Under the pieces are notes generated by a model. The model saw nothing but the letters and a program-made list of their open reading frames with translations, did no database searches and was not told the DNA's origin. Both the position numbers and the translations under genes were made by a program. From contig OY756141.1 in NCBI GenBank assembly GCA_963576785.1, positions 3,162,001 through 3,226,000 of the forward strand: DNA of 64,000 nucleotides. The letters run 5' to 3'. Of this stretch, positions 25,334-37,970 are shown piece after piece. This stretch comes from Chlorophyllum brunneum. Lineage: Eukaryota; Basidiomycota; Agaricomycetes; Agaricales; Agaricaceae. The first letter of the stretch is position 1; every line of letters starts with the position of its first letter.

Positions 25334-26977
25334 ATGGCCTCTTCGGACGTGCTGAATGACCTCCGACACGCCATCACATCCAGAAGCGCCATCTCCTACT
25401 CGGACGCACAGGGCCCATGCACTTCCCTCGCTGCTGCTACCCACATTGCTCTTCCCTCGGCGAGCATTCCCAAGTCGACTGCGACGCGCTACCGCAGAGT
25501 CGGGGCCTCGGGATCCTCACCACAGGACTATTATACTGTCGAAGCACTGTATCTCGCATGGCACCTGCGTGATGCAGCTGGTGCCGACTACATGAAACAA
25601 ACGCGAGAAAATGGTTTGACTGTGGGCTTCGTCAGTGTCACTGAGAGGAAGACCGTGGTGGACTGGCTGGAGGGTCGGATACCTGACCATGACCGTATCG
25701 GACCTGCACCTGAAGGTCGGCTCTTACTCAATCCTCTCCTGTAACGCATACTGAGTCTTTGTTAGTCGAGTCAACGACGCCGCCTGGTTCTCCACCACCA
25801 CATCGTCGTGTGCTCCCCCCAACCAGCCAAAAATCCACCCCACCGGAGCCCACGTCGTCTCCTACCAAAAAACGCTATGCTCCGGACTTGCATGATGCTG
25901 ATGTAGTGAAGAAGATTAAGCTGAGCGAAGTGGAGTTGAGGGATCGAAGCACTGTGCTACGGGGCAATAAACCAAATGTACGTTCACATCGTTGCCTCTC
26001 CAAATCGTACTTGACCATTCTCTAGAACTTCTCTGCTGTGCGGACGACTTATGCGGACAAGTTGAAGAAGCTGAGAGATGCTGCTCGTTCTGGAGTCCCT
26101 CAAACCGTTGCTACGCCAGGTGTGTTAGGTTGATACTACTATCTCGATGAAACTCTGACCGGTGACCTTGCGCTCAAGATGCGAAGATGCAAGCAAAGAA
26201 AGCCCGTAAGCTCCTTGGCAGAAACATACACTCGTTTATCTTTGACTTGACCTCCTATCACAGGTAACTTCCAACCTATCATCATCATTTCCTCCTCTCC
26301 AACCGCCCTCATCACTATGCACAACGTCAAACGCTTCCTTCAAGAATCAACGTACGCAACTATCTCTCATCTCAACCCTGTGGTTAAACTGATTCCTGCC
26401 CTACAGATTCGAGCATTCTCAGGAAGCTCGTGCGCATGCTGCAGCTGAAGGCAACACCAGACCCGAAGATCTGATTCCTATCTATCGACGACGAACGCAT
26501 ATCGACTCGAGTGGGAAGGAAACAGAGACGCAAGCTAAATATTTCGTCGTCGACAGTGTTGAAGCTCTGGCCAAGTTTGGTGCCGATGCATGGGACCGTG
26601 TTGTTTGCGTGATGACGACCGGCCAGGCGTGGCAGTTCAGGCCCTACAAATGGAGTGAACCTCGGCAACTCTTCCATCATGGTATGCGTTGCCTGCCAAT
26701 TTTTACTTCTCTTTTCGTATTGATGGTCGTTTTTTCTCCAGTGAAAGGCATCTACGTCACATGGTCGAACGATCCCCCAAATGCGAAGATCAAAGATTGG
26801 AATGTTACAGAATTAAAAGTATGATTGTGTCATTTGTGAACACTGCATGAATAACTCATCACCGCGCCGCAGATTGACCCTCATAGACGACATGTTGACA
26901 AGGCCGTTGTCGCGCAGTTTTGGAAAATACTTGATGCTTGGATTGTCACGAATAAGCCGTGGTTAATGAAGGCGTAG
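25334..26977 (+). CDS. CDC73: Paf1 complex subunit Cdc73 (parafibromin homolog)
   Basis: Nuclear subunit of the Paf1 elongation complex, which travels with RNA polymerase II and supports histone H2B ubiquitylation. The start MASSDVLNDLRHAI at 25334 opens the conserved N-terminal domain (YTVEALYLAWHLRDAAGADY; WLEGRIPDHDRI). A Pro/Ser linker follows (TTPPGSPPPHRRVLPPTSQK), with a basic patch (SPTKKRYAPD) and KKIKLSEVELRDRSTVLRG. The C-terminal Ras-like domain starts with FQPIIIISSSPTALITMHNV and includes DAWDRVVCVMTTGQAWQF, TWSNDPPNAKIKDWNV and RRHVDKAVVAQFW. It ends PWLMKA at 26977. Several short introns; no breaks seen. Confidence 0.92.
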
Positions 26978-27255
26978 ATTCCGTGGATTGCGCGTGATGT
27001 TTTCTCTATTTCTAGCTTGCTGATTGCACTATGCCCAAATCTTATCCAGGCTTTGCGCATGGGAGATGTTTTCAAGGAAGATAATTGATGGGATCATGTT
27101 CAACCCATGGTCGAAACAACTAAATTTGGTATCAACGCCGCTCGGCCCTGATGCCCTTGTCGTTGGAGTGATGAAACCTTCAGGGCGGCCACTGAGTCAC
27201 ATAATATATATATCCCCTTCTTTTGTGCTGTTGCGCATCACATCCATACAACCCA

Positions 27256-30141
27256 ATGAACATCGATTCCTCCAACATCATACGAACACGACATTCAAAC
27301 GCAGATCCAGACAATGACCACCTCAGGCTCAATCCCGGCATTCCACAACGTAAACCACGCTCAGTGGGTAAACTCTGTCTATGGTCCCTCATTCTTGCGA
27401 TTGTTCTCTTTGGGGGCATAGCACTGTACTCCTTCCTCAGTCACTTGTTCTATGGAATTCGACACCCCCACAGGGCAATGTATCATGATACTTCAGAAGG
27501 AAAAGTGGAGGATTGGTCAAAGGTTGTACAACCGATGATTAGGAAGGATTCGAAATTTGATGTGGTGGCATCGGTTTGGATTCGGGATGAGGAGGGGAAG
27601 GATGGTGTTGTTGATGTTGATGGGGAGGAACGAATGGAGAGATTGATTTATACGGGTAGGGTTTTTGAGGGTGTTGATATGAGCGGGAGTGCGTTTGCGA
27701 ATGTGACATTGCGTGTACCCACGAGTTATTTGTGAGTGTCTGTCTGGTGGTCAACTTGGCTTTGCCTTGTGTGCTGATATTGTATATTCTTTTTTATTAT
27801 TAGCAAAAACGCGAATTTGTCCAATTATGATCTTCGAGCATCTTTTGTCCTTGCTCAATCTAGTTCAAATCGACCTTCATGGTTGAATTTTGTTAAAAAT
27901 TATACGAGTTGGAAACCTCAGGACTTGAAGATGCCTAACCTTCGAAAATCGTACGTCGTCATCCAACACACCAAACACCAACAATCCCTCAACTCAATCA
28001 TTTGTAGGAATCCAGAAGCGACACTCGAAGATCAGATCTACGATAGTTTTGGTTTCACGATACCTCTCATCGAATTTCACAATATCACAAGTACAAAGCC
28101 TACTACGGATAACACTGCTACGGAAAATTTGAAGACTCCGACGTCTCAAGATGTTCAATCGGATTCAGTTGAGGATGATGAACCTGATTGGGAAGATGAG
28201 GAAACGACAACAGGGTCGGAGACGGGAATATCCAAACCTCGTAATGCGACCAATGACAAAAATAGAAACACTTTCAAGTTAGAGTTTATAGGGGATAAAC
28301 GGCCTGTGACGGAATATCACCCTTACATCGTAACTCGGTAAGAACGGTTTTCAGTACCTTTAATAGTCGAAATAGGAACTAACCTCTATGACCCAGAACC
28401 CACATTCGTCTCGCTGAACAGGACAAACTATTGAAACGATTACCATATATCAAAGCTCAGAAAGAACTTGCGAACAAGACAGTGAGTAGCTTTTACCTCG
28501 CTTGTTATGACGTTCACTTACCGACGTACGTCAGTGTATTCACGAAGCGAAAGAACCAATCAAGGATTCAAAATGGTATCAATGTGATAGGTCGTATCGG
28601 AATAGTGGGGTATTCGAGACCAAGGTTCAGATTCGATTACCCTCTGAGGACGCAGAAGGGAAGAAGGGGAATAAAAAGTCGAGGATGGAGTGGTTGTATG
28701 CGCCGTACTTGTCCGCGGTGCCACATGCTGCGGGGCCAAAGGTGACCAAGCTCTCATCGCCGCGTGGGCATTGTACTGAACGTCAATCTTTGGTTTTCAG
28801 GAACTTGTGCCAATGCCGATTGATAGAACGGATCTTACCTTGCTTGAGAACCCAGAACCACTCGCATCAGGTATTTGAGTTTGTCGTTTTACATAATTCA
28901 TTTTTGACGACCCCCACTGTAGACGAGGAACACGTAACTGTAACCTGGAAGCTTAGCTTTTCCAGTCATGAGCTCGGAAAACTCAGCTGGTTGCCCCTCA
29001 AGATGGCCAATATCTACAATATGACGAAACCAGACAATGAACTAGAGCATTTACAGCACGCTCATGATAATACCAGTACGTCTTTGTCAAACATTCTAAC
29101 ACATTATATCTATACTGATATTCTTGTTAGTTGGGTTTCTTGGATACAGGATCGACGAAGAAGCACATCCGCGGCGTAAGCACGCGTTTATCTTCACATC
29201 GTATGTTGCCCTACACGTCTTTGAGACAGTTGACTGACAGCCATTTAGTATTATTATCAGTATTATACGTTGGTTTTTGACTGTCCGTTATTGGTATACC
29301 CGGACCAGCACCATTGGTATCTCACGTACGGGCACGGCGTTCCTGGCTTTATGGCGTTTTGTGTATGCCACAGAAAAAATTTTCGTTCTTGTGCTTCAAC
29401 CCATCACAAACAAAACATGGCTGTCAAAGTTCCCGGCGGTACTTGACTACATCTTCAGCCTCATCCCACCGCTTGTCATGCTAATGGCCGTGCTGAGAAT
29501 CGAGTTCAGTTGGTCGGCGAAGGAAAAACGTGGTGGGAGAGGGGATGAGACGGAGAAGAAGGGATGGATTCCGAGGGTTTATTTTGTTAAGGCTACGCAC
29601 TCGGAGAGGCTGAGTGAGAGAATTGAAGCGAGGGTGTCTATTAAGGCTAAGCTACTGGTACGTAGTGAAAACACTCTGCGAAATCGAACACAAGCTAACT
29701 GTAGTAAAACCATAGCTCTTCACAATCCTTTTCGCAGCTGCTTACTTCTTTGCCGCTTCGGAGACGTACATTCTGTCACCCCGATTTCCAAAGGCATCTA
29801 TTCCTCATCCCCTCGAACCACTCTCTCCACACATTCCGACAATTATGAAATATGTTAAATCTCTTTCTGGTTCATCTCATATGACGGGAGCCGTCCTCCA
29901 ATTCATCATGAATGCTTCTTCCCGGACATATGCTGGGAATTACAAATTTGCTACCACGTTGACGCTGATTACGAGAGTGTTACTTTGCTTGGATGTGGTA
30001 CCGAGGATTGTTGGGAAGACTGTGAGGACGCATGGTGTTGGTGTTGATGAAGGTATTTTGTTGGTGATTGCGATTGTGGATTTCGTTCAGGCTTTGAGGT
30101 ATAGGAATGTGAGGGATGAGGATGCTGAGGATGTAGAGTGA
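27256..30141 (+). CDS. Large multi-pass membrane protein of unknown function
   Basis: Not recognised. About 8-9 exons. The chosen start is MNIDSSNIIRTRHSNADPD at 27256; an in-frame ATG at 27223 is possible. A basic N-terminus precedes one strong membrane helix (CLWSLILAIVLFGGIALYSF, about 27385-27445). A long, probably lumenal or extracellular region follows, with WIRDEEGKDGVVDVDGEERM, NLRKS/NPEATLEDQIYDSFGF, an acidic stretch (EDDEPDWEDEETTTGSE) and LPYIKAQKELANKT. A C-terminal membrane bundle begins near 29200 (FIFTS/IIISIIRWFLT), with further helices at about 29430-29500 (YIFSLIPPLVMLMAVL), 29715-29765 (LFTILFAAAYFFAAS) and 29940-30090. The one-helix/large-loop/helix-bundle plan suggests an ER or plasma-membrane protein. 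Intact as read. Confidence 0.65.
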
Positions 30142-30904
30142 CGTAGTACATAGTAATGAAGTGGAAATGCTGTAGATGTGTATCGAAAACTCATTCGTCC
30201 TTATTTATGAAAAGTGATACTCGCTATGCACAGGTTTTTAGCCCCGACCACTACTTGGAGAAGTAAAATTAGTTATCTAACTTGTGTGGGTGGGTTACGA
30301 GTTCGAAGGGGAAAGGGGTCGAGTGTTTAGAGATGAGAGTTTTTGAGAGATAAGATATGATATTGATAGTTTAATGATTTTCGATACAAACGGGGGAATT
30401 CTATGATCCTCTCTCTACGAGAAAACGAGAGGCTTTTATACTACGAGAGTCAGAGTGGCGAGCAAAGAGAGAATGAAAGGGGAGTGGCAGAAACACGGTC
30501 TAGTAAGATAAAAGGGAAAAGGTGCAAGAGCGCGTCGTCTATAAAAGGAAATCAACAGTGGTAATTCTACAAAAGGTCCAATAAAGGTGGTCAAGTGCTA
30601 CGAAAGTGGCCGTTGCACCGCACGGTCAAAGCGCAGTCAGTGCGTTGTCACCTCACCATCATCCTCACGTAGCCGAGAGGCTACCCCTACAAACTTGTGG
30701 ATGCGCTCCTCATCACATCGGGATATAAGTTGATTTGCATGATGTACTATAAATGCTAGTCACGTTGTGCGCGACTGAAGTGTCTTGTCTCGCACGGGTG
30801 GCCAAGGTATGAAAGCGTGTATTTATTGAGGTGAACGATATGGTACAAATCCTAAAGTCTTCTCGAAAACGGGATGTTCATTACGGTCCCGATGCCTCTG
30901 GTGC
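30142..30904. other. Intergenic region, no gene recognised
   Basis: 3' flank of the membrane protein gene and A+T-rich sequence with a run of GAGAG motifs (about 30320-30490). It ends where the duplicated FunK1/DUF6697 block begins. Confidence 0.4.
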
Positions 30905-31199
30905 CTGATGGGATCAGATTTTTCATGTCCAACCTAAATCATTTTCGGACTCATCACCCTTTTCTTTCACGACGCATCCGAGTCAAATTACAATCCTCGT
31001 CTTCTCTATGGCTGGTTGTGCCAAAGAGGTGCTGAATCTGATGCATGTGGTCAGCCCTCACCTTTCACGGGTATCGGTCTCGGAGCTTTTCGTCTCTGGG
31101 ACCAGAGCCGGTGGCCCGTACATCTCTGTAAACCCTCCTCAATGTATTCTTTTCGCGTATGAGACACCCACGCGAATCTCTTAATACTCCGAAATTGGC

Positions 31200-31775
31200 G
31201 ACCTATGTCTACAGTTTTCATGATTATATCGCATTGGTGAAGGAACCCATGTCTGGGCGCAAGAGTATTTCTCCACAGAACATTTACGAGGTGAATCGGC
31301 TGTACAATGCGGGTGCGCTGAAGATCGCCTGCGCCGCCCTTCAATATGTCGGGTTCAACAGGGAGGTGTACAAGGCGATACTCGAAGACGCTGCTAAATT
31401 CAGCCACGCGAAGTGGAAAACCGGGTAATGTCTTCGCCAAACATGAGCGGCGGGGCTGCTACGGCGAATGCTGGGACAGACGCATCCGGGAATCACAACA
31501 AGCCAACAAATGTTTCGACCAAGCTGTCTGCTGACACCTCGAGGCCTATCTCACCCACTGTTACGGGGTCGACGAATAACGGGTTCGGAGTGGTTACTGC
31601 TGGCCTTGGACTCCGGAATGATGCAACTTGGAATAAGGGTACTGCGTTTCTGGCTCTGGGAAACAACCAGATGATCTCTTCTTTCCAATGGAGACGAAAA
31701 TCATCACGCAATCGATGGCGCGGTCGCAGGATACCGAACGAGCAAGAAATGAATGGTAGAGTTGGAACTTGTTAG
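31200..31775 (+). pseudogene. Internally deleted DUF6697-like gene
   Basis: Second copy of the gene at 9394-11317. The upstream region (30905-31200, up to AATACTCCGAAATTGG) is followed shortly by the sequence for VKEPMSGRKSISPQNIYEVN (31238 on). The start codon, coiled coil and most of the conserved domain are absent, about 1.4 kb relative to copy A. The retained end matches copy A at roughly 90% at protein level (YNAGALKIACAALQYVGF; MSSPNMSGG), then shifts frame near MISSFQW (about 31680), so the native tail is lost. Clearly non-functional as the original protein; whether a short product is made is unknown. Confidence 0.8.
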
Positions 31776-32365
31776 TTCGCTACTTGGTTAGTCACAGACT
31801 ATCATACAATGGCACGGGAATACTTCAACTCTTTTCCGGGTTCATGGTCCTGGCTGGGGGAATTCGAACACGGCGACGAGAAGGTTGAAGCCAATTATGT
31901 CGTGCTCAGGGTTTTATACGTTTGATTGGCCATTTTGTGTGAGTCGTTACACTGAATATGAGGCTGATGCGAATCATCTCCACCCCGACTCCTTGTGTCC
32001 TTCATCTTCACCCCCATCGTTCGGCTGCCCCACAGCCTCTTGACATACATGTATACTTTACGATAAGTTATCTGACAATTTGCTTATCGGAATAGGGGAG
32101 CATAGCCAGATGTATACTGCTGTAATGTATCGTGTAAACGGCTGATTTCCTTGCTCGCTTTGTTTGCCTCAACGAGGGCCACTTATCTTCGAATCGAGTC
32201 AGTGATCACAATCACTGTCTGGGGACCCACAAAGCCATTACGTTGCTCCCACGTAAGCGATGTTCTACGTGACAGAATCAATTCTTGCATGCTTCCTTCA
32301 CTGGACGCATATTTCTTGTCTCCTGGAATCGTTAATCTCCTTTCCAAAGCACGTTCTCCAGGAAT
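31776..32365. other. Upstream region of FunK1-B
   Basis: No gene seen. About 32150-32365 is conserved with the upstream region of FunK1-A. The rest includes TTATCGGAATAGG-type A+T-rich sequence without motifs. Confidence 0.4.
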
Positions 32366-35300
32366 ATGTCTGTTGATGAACTTGATACACGCGTCTTCCT
32401 TGATACATTCATTCCTCCGCCTGACGACCACGAGTCTCTCCCTCAAGACATACTTACCAGGCTTCAAGGTCAAGAAGAGTATAATTCCGTGCAAGCCAAG
32501 TGGTCCGACCTTCCCTCACTGAGCTCAGAGCCGACAGACGAGTTTGCCGAATTTGACAACCAGGAGACCACGGTCGATAAGGTTGAAGAAGCATCAATTT
32601 GTACCTCTTTGACTAGAATAATCCGCAAGATCACATTCTACACGAAGGAGATAACAAAACCTGGCGAGGATCATCTTTCTGGACAGTGGGTCAATACGCA
32701 TGATCGGCCTCTTCGGACGTGGCACGAATATGAGGAAGATGAAGAATTGAAGCCAGATATCACATTCACGTTCGATAGCTTTCGTGAAGCAACATCGCAG
32801 GCTGGCTCTCGTTCAAATCCTTCCCAACCCGAACCTTTCCAGTCACCACGCCCATCCAAAACAACTAACCAGTCGTCGACTGTAAGATAGTTCTGAAATG
32901 TTGATCCCTTCGTTGTTGACGTACATCCAAGGACGCTCCAGACATTGAAATGTCGCCGATCCCAGACGGAGAGTCAGCGAAATCGAGGTATCCAGATGTT
33001 CTTGAGTCACCCAAGTCGGACTCTGAGCACTATAAGGAAGCTCAAAGCAACCCACCTGAAGTAAGGCCGACATCCTGCCCAAGCGCGATACACTTCTGAT
33101 TTCTGAATGCCTGGCTAGGTTTTGTGGTCCCAAGCCTACACGGTCATTGGGGTGAAAGCCAAGAGGGCTAGAACCCAACTTCTCGCACAGCTTAGCACCT
33201 ACGTTCGGCGCATCCTGGCAGAACAAGTCGACAGGCTTTATGTCATTGCTCTCACTCTCTGCACCAATTTCCTGCGCGTATACCTGTTTGATCGCAGTGG
33301 GATTGTCGGCACAGAGAGGCCGATTGACATCCACAAGGTTCGACTGTCCTAATCCTGACTTGCGTTACCTGACTGTTCACGTTCCAGGACCCAGAACACT
33401 TCATACAGGTTATTGCGAGCTTTTCTTACCTGCCCGCTGCACGTCTTGGGTGGGATCCAACCTGTCAGATTTGGGACAAGGAGTCCGGGAATGACGTGGA
33501 CTCGTACGCGTTACCTCCAACAGCGTTCCAGAACCGCAGCGCCCACGATATTCCCTGGGTATTCGATTATGAATATGTTGTGATCGATGTCATAACACTG
33601 GCCAGATCGCAACGAATTTCCGGGAGGGGGATAGGTGTCTTCCGCGTTGTTAGACTCGAAGACTGGAGACGGATGAACACCCAGGTGATTCACGGTTTCT
33701 CTCCGACTGTTTCGTGTAACTGAATCCTTCCAGGCTGAAATTTACATCCTGAAACAGCAGTGGCAGAAATTGCCAGGGATGGAGGGTGATTCCTGCTTAG
33801 CTTTGAACAACGCCAAATCGACAGGACCATTGCGACCCCATGGGCAAGACAACCTCGTCGAGAAACATGGTCTTTACTCTACGCCATACGAGGCTTTCAT
33901 CATCCGTGAGGCTGGCTTGCACGATCGACTGGAGAAAGCTTGGTTTGTGGAAGTGGAAGGGTGGAAGGTGGATACTTGTAAATTCATCCGGAAGGGCCAG
34001 ACGAAAATTGTCCCTCCATTCAAAACCGAGCAACAACCCACAGACGAGACAATAATTACGAAGCGATCCAGTGGCTCTAGGGGCTACACACGACCTGCCG
34101 CTACTATTTGGGCGGAGATTCACCTCACCCCCGCAAGAATAGCAGCTAGAGCAGCGACTGGGACGGAGGACCGCAGCAATCACCCTGGCCCGATCTCCAG
34201 GACATTGTGTCGTATGGTCCTGAAACTTCCGGGCTGGCCCATAGAACGGCTTGCAGCCAGGTTGGAGTTGCTAGAATCCCTACGTGGAATTGTTTGCGGT
34301 GCGATATTATATTTATTTTCCTCCTAATCCATTTGTTCATTACCTTGTTCCTGACAGAACTTGAGGAATTGTATAAGAGGGGTATAGTCCATCGAGATGT
34401 GAGCCCTGGAAATGTGATCATATCAGGGAATGGTGGCCATCTTATCGATTTCGACCATAGCAAGTATACAGGCGCGCTCATGGACACCCCGGCCGGGGAA
34501 AATGCAGGTTTGCGTGAAATTCATAAGCTAATGCTTGGAATGTTGCTAGACGAGGATGCTATGAAGCATGCAATAGGGGTCATGGGAGATCGTGCCCTTG
34601 GATATGTTGTGGCAGTGCAAGGGATATGGCCTTCTCTCGATGGAAAGGCTACCATTGCAGACCTTTGTTGGCCAAAAGTGAGAAAGCAACCTATCGTAAT
34701 GCTGAGTCACTGTTGAATCCCATTAGGAGCGGTACCGGATACCTGACTTTAAGGGCCACACCCCGGGACCTGGATTCCTTACGGTATGTCTTCAGACCAT
34801 CCCTTCTCCGACTCGCCCTATTTTCATTCGGGGTACACAGGGAACTCCCGGGTTTGTCAGTTGTCACATAGGACCACCAGGGTTTCACAATGCAATCCAC
34901 GACCTCGATTCACTCTGGTGGACTGTGGCCTTTATTCCACTGAATTATGTCGGGCCTGGGGGGATCAAGCGAAAGGATCCGCCCAAGGATATCATTGAGC
35001 ATTACTATCCCGGTAGTCCAGCCGCCAAAGTACCATTATACAAGAACGATGGTCTTGCTGGGCTTGACGAAATCTTTGCGAAGTTTTCCCCCTATTTCAG
35101 TGACCTCGTGCCACTCATGAGGCAGTGGTTCACATTCCTCAGAGTGGCGTTTTATCATTCTGGCTACGAGTACTATTATCCTCATCGCATACTTCTCAAG
35201 ATTTTAGACGAAGCCATCGAACGCGAGAAGCAAAAGGGCCCTGAGACGGACGCGACCCATCTTAAGGAAACTACGGACGAATATCAACGAAGGGACGAAG

Positions 35301-35563
35301 AGAAACGGGACACGCAGGAGGCAATTTCCGAGCAGCTGACAGTCCTTTTGCTCAGGAAGGAAAAGAAGGCGAATGAGTCACATAGGGAAGCGCAGCTCAG
35401 CGATCCAGCCACACAACAAGATCTATCGACTCAAACTCTGAACCCTGAACCCGGGACTGCAGAGGCGACCACACTTGGATCCCGTAGTCGTGAAGAACTG
35501 TGGTCTCCGAATACGGGCCCATCCAAGGAACGTCCTCAAAAGCGGACTAAAAGCGATCCCTAA
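32366..35563 (+). CDS. FunK1-type protein kinase, copy B
   Basis: Same family and exon plan as copy A. The start MSVDELDTRVFLD is at 32366. Exon 1 ends at SSST before GTAAGATAG (about 32880). The second intron has a good donor, GTAAGG, at 33061, unlike copy A. The kinase core is HRDVSPGN (about 34390) and LIDFDHSKYT (about 34445), with NAIHDLDSLWWTVAFIPL near 34890-34950. The tail is charged and ends QKRTKSDP at 35563. From about 32880 to 34285 it is almost identical to copy A, introns included. Beyond that it drops to clearly diverged, and its last 30 codons are almost identical to copy C. No stop or frameshift is evident, so of the three copies this one has the best-preserved reading frame. 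Probable conversion chimera. Confidence 0.8.
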
Positions 35564-36146
35564 TAGGCGAAAGGAAGTGTGTCGTTGAGTGGATCTATCC
35601 GGGATTTCCGGTAGTGCCTAGTGTAATATGTCGACTGCCTTCAATTATTCAATACAAGGACACAAGCCTACAAAGCAGTCTGACTATATCTCCCTATCTC
35701 TCTCTTCTAGCGCCTATGCCGAGTATTTCTCTCTTCGATGTAGCACTGGTCGTATCGACATGATTAGTCGTGTGCAGATCCACTTGTAACTACTTGTATA
35801 AATGCATCGTCTCGTATATCATATGAACCCAGTATCCTTGGAATTGAAGGCGGAAATGCTCATCTTGGTGAAGACTGCTACCAACTTGGTCAAGGTGGGA
35901 AAATTCTCGAGGCTCTAGTCAGTGGTTCGACGTTCAACCCTGGAGGCCTCAGTGGAGAAAGATATCATGGTCCACCCCAACGATCGCAGGTGAAGCCAAT
36001 AATGAAAATTTGAAATTAGGTGTTGCGGCAATAACTATTCGTATCCGAAACACGTATGTAGGCATCCTTAATCCCTTGCATCACATTCAACAGCAGTTTC
36101 CGGGCATGAGGCCATTCGATGTCACATAGAAAGGGAAAAGTAACAG

Positions 36147-36479
36147 TTGTATGATTGTACCGAGCGTACTTCACTCATGTGTCAGGGGACCAGGTCCGTT
36201 CCAGTAACCACCTTGATTACCTCGAAGAATTTGGACCTGGTAGACGTAGCAGCGAAGGAGGAACTCTTGAAAAGCTCATGGGCACGGAAAGGGAGCGAGT
36301 ATAGAACTAGTATCCATGATTCGGGCCATGAGGTGGTAGACATGGGCTCAGTGCTCAACGGAGGTGGAGAGCATGTGAAGGATATAATCGTGCCAGCCGG
36401 ATACGCAAACGGAACTGACTATAACGAGAACAGGCCCTTCATCAATCAACGAGGGAACCGTTCTGCGACCTGTTACTGA
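36147..36479 (+). other. Unassigned 110-codon frame in left arm
   Basis: Open frame beginning MYDCTERTSLMC. No family motif, and composition does not clearly indicate coding. Identical copy at 57662-57994. I list it only because it is perfectly duplicated. Confidence 0.2.
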
Positions 36480-36711
36480 GTGCTCATCGATGGGAATGTG
36501 GAGGAGAGACGTCAGGGTTTCAGGGTGTCGGGTAACCCTTTAGAGGCAAAGCTGTGGTCGCCGGCGTTGCCCTGAGATATCATGGTCTCAACCACGGCTG
36601 GAGATCACTAATTGACAAGGGACCAGGGACATGTTACTGATACGACAAAAGAACAGTAAAAGGAGTAAAAGGATCCGAAACCATGTAAAGAAAATTTCAC
36701 ACCCCTCCTGA

Positions 36712-37970
36712 TCATTTCACTACCCTCCAGCCATCCCACCCCAACCTTCCGCCCATCGTGCTACCAGGGATCACCTTCCACCCGCCCTCTCGACATTCGC
36801 TTACGACGGTTGCGCAGATGACGGCCGCTGCTATTGGTGCCCAAGATGCTGCAACACAACGCAACGGGCCATGCCCAAACACGAGCTTGAGCGCCTCCCT
36901 TCTCTGTATATCCGATGCTTGATGACGTCCAGGTTCGAAGACATGGGCATTGTCTGACCAAATTGCTCGATCTCGAAGGACTGCCTCTATGTCAGCGACC
37001 TCCTTGACTGGGACATCCACCTGAGCTCGCGAAGGACGAACCCAATCCTGAATACGAGAAAAGATCGTCGGCGAATATCTGGAAGGCATGGTGTCGGCTG
37101 TGGAGCAGCGAAGGCGGGAGATGCGCTTCACCGGCGGATGGAGTCTCATTGCCTCCTCGATAAAGTTCCTCACGCTGAATCCTTGCCTGCCAGCCGTGCT
37201 GAATTGCTGGGTGATCGAGGCCTCAGCCTGAAGGAACTCGTCAAAGAGGGTTTCGTATCCCTCGGCCCCCTGGATGTGGGCAATGGTCGTTGCACATACT
37301 CGCCACATGGTTTCCCAGGTAGGTACAATAAAATCAATAGGGTTTTCCATGGCGCTTTCGATGGGATGAGATGGCGCAAATGCTCTTGGAGGCGTTCGGA
37401 GAGATGTGGAGGGGGAATTTCTGACTTGGACAGTGTCCAGAGTTCGTTAATAGACGTGGACACCAAAGCGAGAGACGTGGAATCCAGCTCGTCAACGTCT
37501 CTCCCAATGTTGAGAAAACCAGCTAGGATTGTCCTCAGGACCACGATCTGTACGAAATTGTCGAAAGGAATACCCTGATCGGTTTTGAACGGCATCTCGT
37601 CCGCCGTGAGTCGGACCGCCAGGCTACAAACCTGATGGAATCTTCTCCATCCGCACGTCTGGGCCTCCTTGAGGAGTCGCTGTGAATGTCGGACGAACTC
37701 TGCATGGACTCGTGGGTCTGGATCAACGAAAGTGTTGGTCAGACCTAGGGCCCGTGCCAGATGCCCATTGGCCCTGGCTCGTTCCTCGAGCAGTTGCGCA
37801 TGAGGGGTATCTCGAGGAGCAAGGAGTGCGTGAACGGAGCTCAGAGTAGCAGATGACGTGTGAGGTACGCGACGCTTGTTAGGCAAGGAATATAAGAGTC
37901 GCTGAATCACAGCGAGTGTCAATATAGCAGAGGAAATCAGAATCAAGCAAAGCTCTCGAATACAAGGCAT
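36712..37970 (-). pseudogene. Divergent P450-like gene with frameshift, left copy
   Basis: The start at 37970 opens MPCIRELCLILISSAILTLA, a signal-anchor helix, followed by about 200 residues of helical sequence in one frame to HLRHLIPS. The next block, ENPIDFIVPTWETMWRV, follows directly but in a different frame (switch within about 37350-37375), with no GT-AG intron available. Downstream P450 landmarks are EEAMRLHPPVKR (K-helix E-x-x-R), WSDNAHVFEPGRH (PERF-like) and FGHGPLRCVAASW (haem-cysteine loop). The family match is by motif order and is fairly remote. The single-base frame change would truncate the protein before the I-helix region. The right-arm copy has the same change. Confidence 0.65.

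Larger units (their letters stand above)
30905..34299. repeat. Segmental duplication, copy 2 (inverted relative to 6945-11690)
   Basis: It contains the DUF6697-like upstream region, then a jump to the gene's last exons, then the FunK1 5' half. It is about 1.35 kb shorter than copy 1 because of the internal DUF6697 deletion. The match to copy 1 stops abruptly near 34299, after the codons for LRGIVCG. Confidence 0.85.

Noticed and set aside
32843..33334. 163-codon minus-strand frame across FunK1-B
   Set aside because: Antisense to well-supported kinase exons and introns. Its continuity depends on the 4-base difference from copy A, and it has no motif.
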